DNA of 7,641 nt from Metarhizobium sp039808465. Lineage in GTDB: Bacteria; Pseudomonadota; Alphaproteobacteria; Rhizobiales; Rhizobiaceae. Of this stretch, positions 1-4,137 are shown in pieces. The stretch spans positions 1-7,641 of the forward strand of contig JBDHTA010000189.1 of NCBI GenBank assembly GCA_039808465.1, given 5' to 3'. The position numbers and the translations under genes were made by a program. Numbering within the stretch: position 1 is the stretch's first letter; every line of letters begins with the position of its first letter. The notes under the pieces were generated by a model. It made no database searches and had not been told where the DNA came from. It saw only the letters and a program-made list of their open reading frames with translations.

Positions 1-1
1 C

Positions 2-598
2 ATACGCCGTTGCGCCGGTTCGGTCGGCTGGCGGGTGGCCGAGCATTTCACCCGCGACTGGGACATCGACAAGAATTACCGCGGCAACGAGATGTTCCGC
101 CCCTCCGGCACCACGCCCGGGCACTGGCTGGAATGGGCGCGCCTCGTGCTGCAACTCTGGTCGCTGGGCGGCAAGCGCCATGACTGGATGCCGGAAGCGG
201 CCAAGGGCCTGTTTTCACAATCCATGGCGCTTGGCTGGGACAGGGAAAAAGGCGGCTTCTTCTACACGCTGGACTGGGACGACGCACCCGCCAAGCGCCT
301 GAAGCTCTGGTGGCCCGCAAGCGAGGGCGCGGGCGCGGCGCATTTCCTCAACCAGCATTGCCCGGATGCCTTCCACGAGCAAAGCTACCGCCAGATCTGG
401 AGCGTCATCGCCAATACCTTCCTCGATCACGATCACGGCGGCTGGCATGAGGAACTGACGGAGGATCTGCGCCCCGCCAACACCATCTTCCCCGGCAAGG
501 GCGATATCTACCACGCTCTTCAGGCCTGCCTCATCCCGCTCTATCCGGCGGATGGCAGCCTGACGAAGATGATCCCGCAAACCGGCGGACGGCTATGA
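2..598 (+). CDS. AGE-family sugar epimerase/isomerase, C-terminal part (5' end outside window)
   Basis: The reading frame is open from the first bases and ends in TGA at 596-598. About 198 residues are visible, roughly the C-terminal half of a family whose members are usually near 400 residues. The family (N-acylglucosamine 2-epimerase, mannose isomerase, YihS) has a cytosolic alpha/alpha barrel and interconverts sugars by proton transfer with two histidines. Both histidine motifs can be seen: PGHWLEW (His codon 122-124) and IYHALQA (His codon 512-514). The segment RPSGTTPGHWLEWARL and a long run of Trp/Tyr-rich helices also match the family. A GTG at 35 lies inside this conserved region, and the frame is open upstream of it with family-like residues, so it is not the true start. 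The exact substrate (mannose, fructose or N-acyl sugar) cannot be told from this half. The gene converges on the UPF0303 gene. Confidence 0.9.
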   Translation: MRRCAGSVGWRVAEHFTRDWDIDKNYRGNEMFRPSGTTPGHWLEWARLVLQLWSLGGKRHDWMPEAAKGLFSQSMALGWDREKGGFFYTLDWDDAPAKRLKLWWPASEGAGAAHFLNQHCPDAFHEQSYRQIWSVIANTFLDHDHGGWHEELTEDLRPANTIFPGKGDIYHALQACLIPLYPADGSLTKMIPQTGGRL

Positions 599-604
599 CC
601 GCGA

Positions 605-630
605 AGGGCCGGTTCAGCGGAACCGGCCTT
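605..630. terminator. Hairpin between two convergent genes, probable bidirectional terminator
   Basis: A perfect 9-bp stem (607-615 with 620-628, arm GGCCGGTTC) encloses the 4-base loop AGCG. A G-T and an A-T pair extend it. It starts 8 bases after the stop of the epimerase gene and lies just beyond the stop of the minus-strand gene at 639. The T-tract is poor on both sides, so intrinsic termination may be only partial. Confidence 0.55.
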
Positions 631-638
631 CCCGCCCT

Positions 639-1133
639 TCATGCCGAGGCCAGGTTGACGCCGTCATTGTCGATGCCCAGCATCGCCGCCAGCGCCTCCA
701 CCGCCAGCCGGTGATCCTCCCGCTGCGGCAGGCCGGAAACGGTGACCGCCCCGATGCAGCCGGTGCCGCGCACGATGATCGGAAACGAGCCGCCGTGAAC
801 GGCGAAATCGGTCTCGGACAGGCCGCTATCGGCCAGCGTCTTGCCGTTTTTCTTCATTGTCAGCCCCAGCCCGTAGCTGCTGCGGAAATAGCGCAGAACC
901 GAATTGCGCTTGCGGCGGATCCAGTTGGCATTGTCCGCCGTCGAGCCCGGCAGCGCCGCATAGAAGGCGGGCATGGAATGCAGCGTCACATCGATGGCGA
1001 CGCCAAGCCCCCGCGCCCGCGCCATCTCCACCAGGCAGCTGCCGAGCGCCCAGGCGCTATCGAGATCGAAGGCATCGAAACGCAGCTCCGTTTCCTGTCT
1101 TTCGATGCGTTGCAGATCCTGCTCCAGCGTCAT
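639..1133 (-). CDS. UPF0303 family protein (HbpS/GlcG-like, formerly DUF336)
   Basis: This 164-residue soluble protein has no signal peptide or membrane segment. The family hallmarks are present in order: NWIRRKRN near residues 70-77, FRSSYGLGL near 83-91, HGGSFPI near 113-119, and a C-terminal GCIGAVTVSGLPQREDH block near 125-141. Length is normal for UPF0303. The fold belongs to the HbpS-like (DUF336) superfamily, some members of which bind or degrade heme. That biochemistry is known for relatives and is not shown here, and the cellular role of UPF0303 proteins is unclear. The ATG at 1131-1133 is preceded by GGGAGGG (1138-1144 on the complementary strand), which fixes the start. The gene stands alone, convergent with the epimerase and divergent from the DUF2171 gene, with 160 bases between the two starts. 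Confidence 0.9.
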   Translation of the reverse strand: MTLEQDLQRIERQETELRFDAFDLDSAWALGSCLVEMARARGLGVAIDVTLHSMPAFYAALPGSTADNANWIRRKRNSVLRYFRSSYGLGLTMKKNGKTLADSGLSETDFAVHGGSFPIIVRGTGCIGAVTVSGLPQREDHRLAVEALAAMLGIDNDGVNLASA

Positions 1134-1213
1134 ATGGCCCTCCCGCGCTTCAAGGCGATTGTTCTTGCATGCTCTTCATCGGCGATACACGACGGGATGT
1201 AAAGCCATGCCGT

Positions 1214-1267
1214 TTCCCGCAAAAATTTCGGGAACGAATGGATCGTTTTCACAAAAGGCGCGTTCCC
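1214..1267. promoter_or_regulatory. Overlapping GGGAA dyads in the divergent UPF0303/DUF2171 intergenic region
   Basis: Two inverted repeats share one arm. TTCCCG (1214-1219) pairs with CGGGAA (1229-1234), and GGGAACG (1230-1236) pairs with CGTTCCC (1261-1267). Three copies of the same GGGAA core therefore lie in alternating orientation just upstream of the DUF2171 gene. This resembles a clustered operator. The GGAAC at 1231 lacks a properly spaced CGTT, so I do not call it an EcfG promoter. I could not place a convincing -35/-10 pair in 1134-1293. Confidence 0.3.
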
Positions 1268-1293
1268 CTCCTGTCCAATCAAGGAGGAATACC

Positions 1294-1554
1294 ATGATCA
1301 ATGCTTCCGAAATCAAGGAACATGCCGAAGTCGTCGGCGCGGACGGCGTTCATGTCGGCACGGTGGACCGTGTCGAAGGCAGCCGCATCAAGCTGACGAA
1401 AAAAGACAGCGGCATGGCCGGTCATGAAGGCCACCACCATTTCATCCCGCTGGATATGGTTTCCGGCGTCGAAGGCGGCCGCGTGAAACTGTCGAAGAAC
1501 GGCAAGGACGCCATCGGCATGGAGCAGGAAGAAAACGGCAGCCGCATGCACTGA
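1294..1554 (+). CDS. DUF2171 domain protein, small PRC-barrel-like
   Basis: This 86-residue cytosolic protein is essentially all DUF2171. It begins MINASEIKEHAEVVG and continues with the DGVHVGTVDRVEGSRIKLTK strand block (about 18-37). A histidine-rich turn, GHEGHHHF, lies near 43-50, followed by IPLDMVSGVEGGRVKLSKNG (51-70). The domain resembles a PRC barrel in its alternating VGTVD/IKLTK strands. No biochemical function is established for it. The start at 1294 is chosen because a near-perfect Shine-Dalgarno AAGGAGGA (1281-1288) lies 5 bases upstream; an open frame from 973 runs in phase but crosses the antisense UPF0303 gene. A terminator begins 25 bases after the stop, so the gene is probably monocistronic. 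The histidine cluster could bind a metal, which is only a suggestion. Confidence 0.9.
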   Translation: MINASEIKEHAEVVGADGVHVGTVDRVEGSRIKLTKKDSGMAGHEGHHHFIPLDMVSGVEGGRVKLSKNGKDAIGMEQEENGSRMH

Positions 1555-1576
1555 GCCGCGCCTCTGCGAATGCATG

Positions 1577-1661
1577 GAAAAAGCCCCGGCAGCCTCACCG
1601 CTCCGGGGCTTTCGCCATCCCAAAGCCCGCTTCTCCGCCGCGGGCAAGCCCGCCCCATCCG
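1577..1661 (-). ncRNA. Candidate stress-induced small RNA of about 85 nt
   Basis: On the minus strand a canonical EcfG-type promoter (1668-1692) points into a stretch with no credible gene. The stretch ends at a strong hairpin followed by five T residues (complement of 1578-1582). Expected ends are about 1661 (7 bases past the -10) and about 1577. The 5' half contains three GC arms, complement of 1625-1630, 1640-1645 and 1648-1653, that can form two mutually exclusive hairpins. The terminator stem is shared with the opposing DUF2171 transcript, so the RNA would be antisense to that mRNA's 3' end. The only ORF inside is a 7-codon one. The call rests on promoter and terminator alone. The transcript could instead be a spurious product of stress transcription. 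Confidence 0.4.
1580..1612. terminator. Bidirectional Rho-independent terminator after the DUF2171 gene
   Basis: A perfect 10-bp stem pairs 1580-1589 with 1603-1612 (arm AAAGCCCCGG). It can extend by three pairs (1591-1593 with 1600-1602) past a bulged C. Read on the plus strand it follows the DUF2171 stop by 25 bases with a short TTT tail. Read on the minus strand it has the better tail, five Ts, which suits termination of a minus-strand transcript. Confidence 0.8.
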
Positions 1662-1667
1662 GCCCGA

Positions 1668-1692
1668 AACGAACCGGACGAAAAAGAGTTCC
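1668..1692 (-). promoter_or_regulatory. EcfG-type general stress response promoter, minus strand
   Basis: Read on the minus strand, GGAAC (1692-1688) is followed by exactly 16 bases and CGTT (1671-1668), continuing CGTTTC. This matches the known alphaproteobacterial EcfG/RpoE2 consensus GGAAC-N16/17-CGTT. No protein gene lies downstream in the proper orientation before the terminator at 1580-1612, which points to a small RNA. It is divergent from the second EcfG promoter, with the two -35 elements 29 bases apart. Confidence 0.65.
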
Positions 1693-1708
1693 GCTTCATG
1701 AGGCGGAA
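1689..1708. promoter_or_regulatory. 20-bp near-perfect palindrome between divergent promoters
   Basis: Arms TTCCGC (1689-1694) and GCGGAA (1703-1708) flank a central TCATGA (1696-1701), which is itself palindromic. Only the pair 1695/1702 breaks symmetry. The left arm overlaps the -35 element of the minus-strand EcfG promoter. The layout is typical of a dimeric regulator's operator, but no regulator gene is nearby, and the element could be coincidence in GC-rich DNA. Confidence 0.4.
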
Positions 1709-1721
1709 AGGACGGCGCGCG

Positions 1722-1746
1722 GGAACATAAACCCGCTTGAAACGTT
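1722..1746 (+). promoter_or_regulatory. EcfG-type general stress response promoter for the DUF982 gene
   Basis: GGAAC (1722-1726) and CGTT (1743-1746) are separated by 16 bases, an exact match to the EcfG/RpoE2 consensus. Transcription would start near 1753 and give a leader of about 20 bases before the ATG at 1774, which leaves room for the Shine-Dalgarno and little else. The inference is that the DUF982 gene belongs to the general stress regulon governed by the PhyR-NepR-EcfG switch, whose genes are not in this window. Confidence 0.75.
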
Positions 1747-1773
1747 CGGCATGCGGGAAACGAGGAGATCTCC

Positions 1774-2043
1774 ATGCAACCCCATTTCACGCCGGAAACC
1801 ACCGGCATACGCTGGACGGTGCCCGTCGATATCCGCATACCCGAAGGCGGCCACCGGGTTTTTCATGGTCCTTGCGAGGCGCTGTGCTATCTGGTTCACG
1901 AATGCCACACGCTGAGCGGCCTCACCTATGAAACGGCCAAATCCGCCTGCATCGAAGCGCTGCGCCACACCCGCGATGCCGAGGAGGCCCGGCAGGCCTT
2001 TCTGGATGCGGTAGCCGACGAGCACGTCGCGCGCCATCATTGA
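1774..2043 (+). CDS. DUF982 domain protein, probably stress induced
   Basis: This 89-residue protein shows the DUF982 pattern: a strand pair around WTVPVDIRIPEGGHRVFHGP (14-33), the EALCYLVHEC helix (35-44), then a helix with SACIEALRH and a C-terminal helix EARQAFLDAVADE. There is no signal peptide or membrane segment. DUF982 proteins are small, multi-copy in Rhizobiales, and without known function. The ATG is set by GAGGAG (1762-1767), 6 bases upstream. The exact EcfG promoter just upstream is the strongest clue to its role, suggesting expression in stationary phase or under osmotic, heat or oxidative stress. No clear T-tailed terminator follows; a compact dyad (2046-2060) sits 3 bases after the stop. 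Confidence 0.9.
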   Translation: MQPHFTPETTGIRWTVPVDIRIPEGGHRVFHGPCEALCYLVHECHTLSGLTYETAKSACIEALRHTRDAEEARQAFLDAVADEHVARHH

Positions 2044-2045
2044 AC

Positions 2046-2060
2046 CCGGTCCGGGACCGG
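2046..2060. repeat. Compact dyad just after the DUF982 gene
   Basis: CCGGTCC (2046-2052) and GGACCGG (2054-2060) are perfect inverted arms around one base. There is no T-run after it on either strand, so it is not a standard intrinsic terminator. It may stabilise the mRNA 3' end or aid Rho-dependent termination. Confidence 0.3.
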
Positions 2061-2132
2061 AGACCGGGGCTGGCCCGCCGCTTTCCGCCACCCGGATAGC
2101 GGCAAGGGAGACGCATCGCCTTCCTCGCGGCC

Positions 2133-2169
2133 GAACCTAAACGGCGGATGAACGGCAGGTTCCATCCGC
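2133..2169. promoter_or_regulatory. Two overlapping inverted repeats upstream of the exported-protein pair
   Basis: GAACCT (2133-2138) pairs with AGGTTC (2157-2162). GCGGATG (2144-2150) pairs with CATCCGC (2163-2169). The two dyads interlock, so they could form alternative hairpins in a leader RNA or serve as adjacent protein sites. They lie 70-106 bases before the ATG at 2239. No recognisable -35/-10 pair was found in 2044-2238. Confidence 0.25.
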
Positions 2170-2238
2170 ATTCAGCTTCCCTCCCCTAATGTCTCACCAT
2201 CGGCGCCGCACTTCAGAACCGGCGCCGTGAAGGTGAAC

Positions 2239-2592
2239 ATGATGATGAAACGAAAGCTGATGACAGGCCTGCTGCTGATCGCCGCCTGCCTCACCGCCAA
2301 TCAGGCGGCGGCGGAATGGCGCCCCGCCCCGGCCGGCGATATTCCGGTCGCCTTCGCGGGCCGGGTGATGGAGCAAGGCATGGCGATCCGCAACGATCGC
2401 AGACGGGGATGGCGGGGCTCACGCGGCTGCGCGCCGCTTGCCGCCTTCGGCCATGCCAGGCGGGAAGGCATATCCCGCCCTTCTCTCTCCGATGCCAACC
2501 GCAGACGCGTCGTCATCGAAGGCAATGGGCGATTCGGCTGGGGCCGCATGGTCTTCGCCAATACGCCGGGCTGCCCGTTAATCATCCGTTAG
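2239..2592 (+). CDS. Small exported two-cysteine protein, paralogue A
   Basis: I do not recognise a named family. The 117-residue product starts with a charged n-region (MMMKRK), a hydrophobic core to about residue 20, and either a signal peptidase I site (NQAAA before Glu26) or a lipobox (IAAC, Cys17). It could thus be a periplasmic protein or a lipoprotein. The mature part is rich in Arg and Gly, with Cys64 in RGCAP and Cys112 in GCPL, likely a disulfide in the periplasm. The last 54 residues align without gaps to the next gene's product with 27 identities, strongest in RRVVIEG and GRMVFAN. The start at 2239 follows GAAGG (2229-2233) by 5 bases. An in-frame GTG at 2227 lacks a Shine-Dalgarno, and further ATGs at 2242 and 2245 would change little. 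Function is unknown. Confidence 0.75.
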   Translation: MMMKRKLMTGLLLIAACLTANQAAAEWRPAPAGDIPVAFAGRVMEQGMAIRNDRRRGWRGSRGCAPLAAFGHARREGISRPSLSDANRRRVVIEGNGRFGWGRMVFANTPGCPLIIR

Positions 2593-2677
2593 CCATGGCA
2601 TGACATTCACCAATTCCTGCCATGAAACCCGCATAGACCGCACCAGTCATTTCCCGCTTTCCCAAGGAGAACCGCAG

Positions 2678-2998
2678 ATGTTCAAATTCGTCAGAAATAC
2701 CGCCGTCGCCGCCCTCGTCGCGATCACTGCGCTGCCGATGACGGCAAGCTTTGCCTCTGCCGGTCAGGACGCCGTCTACGGCAGCTTCGAGGTGGCGCAG
2801 GGCGGCTGGGGTCATGGGCGCCCGCATCGCGGTTGCAGCCCGCGCATGGCTGAAAACATCGCCCGCGATTACGGCCTGCGCCGCGCCCAGGTGACCAATA
2901 TCACACCGCGCCGCGTGGTCGTGGAAGGCCGCAAGCGCGGCGGCTGGGACCGCATGGTTTTCGCAAACGTTCGCGGCTGCCCGCTGCTGCGCCGCTGA
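2678..2998 (+). CDS. Small exported two-cysteine protein, paralogue B
   Basis: This 106-residue protein has a clear signal peptide (MFKFVRN, hydrophobic core to about 25, ASFASA cleavage before Gly29). The mature domain is about 78 residues, with a Gly/His/Arg-rich lead (GGWGHGRPHRG). It then runs GCSPRMAENIARDYGLRRAQV (52-72), RRVVVEGRKRGGWDRMVFAN (78-97) and a terminal GCPLLRR. Cys53 and Cys101 match the two cysteines of paralogue A and probably form a disulfide. The family seems to be a rhizobial exported protein of unknown function. The start at 2678 is fixed by AAGGAGA (2664-2670), 7 bases upstream; an open frame back to 2600 has no ribosome site. The 85-base gap from paralogue A holds only a weak 7-bp inverted repeat, so co-transcription is possible. 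A strong terminator follows. Confidence 0.8.
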   Translation: MFKFVRNTAVAALVAITALPMTASFASAGQDAVYGSFEVAQGGWGHGRPHRGCSPRMAENIARDYGLRRAQVTNITPRRVVVEGRKRGGWDRMVFANVRGCPLLRR

Positions 2999-3021
2999 TC
3001 GCCGCGCCGCCCTGCCCTCAG

Positions 3022-3062
3022 AAAGCCCTTCGCCGCGCACCGGCGAAGGGCTTTTCTTTTTT
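3022..3062 (+). terminator. Strong Rho-independent terminator after the exported-protein pair
   Basis: A perfect 14-bp stem (3022-3035 with 3041-3054, arm AAAGCCCTTCGCCG) has a 5-base loop. It runs into a tail of ten Ts interrupted by one C, ending at 3062. It starts 24 bases after the stop of paralogue B. Confidence 0.93.
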
Positions 3063-3082
3063 GGCGCCGCCCCCTTGAACGC

Positions 3083-3113
3083 AAACCGCCGCGGACCATG
3101 CGATCCGCGGCGG
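3083..3113 (-). terminator. Hairpin terminator after the SIMPL gene
   Basis: On the minus strand a perfect 10-bp stem (3113-3104 with 3095-3086, arm CCGCCGCGGA) with an 8-base loop lies 26 bases after the stop. It is followed by TTTGCG. The T-run is short, so strength is uncertain, but the position between convergent genes fits. Confidence 0.6.
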
Positions 3114-3138
3114 CATGACGGGCCAATGGCCGGAAGGC

Positions 3139-3876
3139 TTACTGATCGAGCGCGAACACGATGCTGACATTGGCCGTATAGCTGGTTTCGCCCTGGGCGA
3201 TCGGAACCGCGCTATCGGCGGCCTCCTTGGCCATGGCCATGCGAACCATCGGGATCGGCATCGGCCGCCCGCCGCTTTCGGAAATCTCGATCACGCGGCC
3301 AAGCTTCACCCCGGCGGCTTCCGCCAGCAGCTTCGCCTTTGCCATGGCATCGGCAACGGCCTCTTTACGCGCTTCGTTCAGCACCTCATCGGGCTTGTCA
3401 TTGGTGAAATTGATATCGCCGCCCTGATTGACGCCGAGCGTCACCGCCTGATCGAGCAGCGCGCCGAGCTTGCCGAGATCGCGCAGGCGCACCGTCAGCG
3501 TGTTCGTGGCCTGATAGCCGACGATCTTCGGGGCCTGCGGCGCATCGTTGCTGGTGGGATAGACATATTGTGGCGAAATGCCGAAACCGGAGGTTTGCAG
3601 GTCGCGCTCGGCAATGCCTTCCTTCTTCATGGCCTCAAGCACCGCCGCCATCGCCTTGTTGTTGTCGTCAAGCGCGGCGCGGGCGGTCTCGGCCTGCCGC
3701 ATGACGCTGAGCGTGACGACAGCCATATCCGGCTTGACCGAAGCGCTGCCTTCGCCGGACACGGTAATCCGGGCCTCCTGCTTCTGGGCGTCGGCAAGTG
3801 CCGGCAAGGCGGCGCCGGTCAGAACGCCGAGACTGATGAGGACTGCCGCCATATCGGCTTTTCGTATCAAGCGCAT
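3139..3876 (-). CDS. SIMPL domain (DUF541, YggE-like) periplasmic protein
   Basis: The 245-residue product starts MRLIRKADMA and has a hydrophobic core and an ALPALA cleavage site before Asp29, so it should be exported. The SIMPL/DUF541 domain fills the rest: ITVSGEGSASVKPDMA (37-52), the ERDLQTSGFGISPQY block (90-104), YQATNTLTVRLRDL (121-134), a helix with EARKEAVADAMAKAKLLAEAAGV (158-180), and a final strand YTANVSIVFAL. E. coli YggE of this family has been linked to protection from oxidative stress; the molecular activity is not known. The start at 3876 is preceded by AGGAG (complement of 3882-3886) with 5-base spacing. An upstream in-frame ATG at 3942 would bury the signal peptide and lacks a ribosome site. 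The gene is divergent from tRNA-Ile2 and convergent with the exported-protein pair. Confidence 0.92.
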   Translation of the reverse strand: MRLIRKADMAAVLISLGVLTGAALPALADAQKQEARITVSGEGSASVKPDMAVVTLSVMRQAETARAALDDNNKAMAAVLEAMKKEGIAERDLQTSGFGISPQYVYPTSNDAPQAPKIVGYQATNTLTVRLRDLGKLGALLDQAVTLGVNQGGDINFTNDKPDEVLNEARKEAVADAMAKAKLLAEAAGVKLGRVIEISESGGRPMPIPMVRMAMAKEAADSAVPIAQGETSYTANVSIVFALDQ

Positions 3877-3945
3877 GCTCTCTCCTGTTGTGTGAGGGAT
3901 AGACTCATTCATTGTTCCGCGATTGTGAAGCGAATGCGGCAATGA

Positions 3946-3974
3946 CTTGAGAATAGCGCGGAATTAGGCTAGAG
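3946..3974 (+). promoter_or_regulatory. Probable sigma-70 promoter for tRNA-Ile2 (and perhaps dusA)
   Basis: CTTGAG (3946-3951) and CTAGAG (3969-3974) are 17 bases apart, close to the alphaproteobacterial housekeeping pattern CTTGAC-N17-CTATAT. Initiation near 3981 would give a 5' leader of about 47 bases before the tRNA at 4028. Confidence 0.45.
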
Positions 3975-4027
3975 CCAGATCGCGCCGGGTGCCATTGCCC
4001 GGCGGCGACCGGACCAGACCTCCGGCC

Positions 4028-4103
4028 GGGCCTGTAGCTCAATGGTTAGAGCCGGCGGCTCATAACCGCTTGGTTGGGGGTTCGAGTCCCTCCGGGCCCA
4101 CCA
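4028..4103 (+). tRNA. tRNA with CAU anticodon, probably tRNA-Ile2 (lysidine type)
   Basis: A full cloverleaf with encoded CCA can be drawn. The acceptor stem GGGCCTG pairs with CGGGCCC, D-stem GCTC with GAGC, anticodon stem GGCGG with CCGCT, and T-stem GGGGG with CCCTC around TTCGAGT. The anticodon CAT is at 4061-4063. The sequence around it (D-loop AATGGTTA, GGCTCATAACCGCTTGGTT) is like the minor isoleucine tRNA (E. coli ileX) rather than the elongator methionine tRNA. C34 would then be converted to lysidine by TilS to read AUA. Elongator Met is the alternative. Confidence 0.9.
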
Positions 4104-4137
4104 TTTCTGGTCGATATCAAACGGATAGCTGAAACGC

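Noticed and set aside
1231..1264. GGAAC at 1231 as an EcfG promoter for the DUF2171 gene
   Set aside because: The nearest CGTT elements are 8 and 25 bases away, not 16-17, so the promoter geometry fails.
2140..2163. Third minus-strand EcfG-like site (GGAAC at 2163-2159, CGTT at 2143-2140)
   Set aside because: The spacer is 15 bases rather than 16-17, and it would only transcribe antisense to the DUF982 gene. It is better explained by the inverted repeats there.
2594..2624. Inverted repeat CATGGCA/TGCCATG between the two exported-protein genes as a terminator
   Set aside because: The loop is 17 bases and there is no T-run. The repeat is too weak to call termination.
3877..3942. Upstream ATG at 3942 as the start of the SIMPL protein
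   Set aside because: It would place 22 polar residues before a clear signal peptide, and the ATG at 3876 has its own AGGAG site.
3115..3945. 276-codon plus-strand open frame across the SIMPL gene
   Set aside because: The SIMPL domain and signal peptide are clear on the other strand, and this frame has no ribosome site or recognisable domain.
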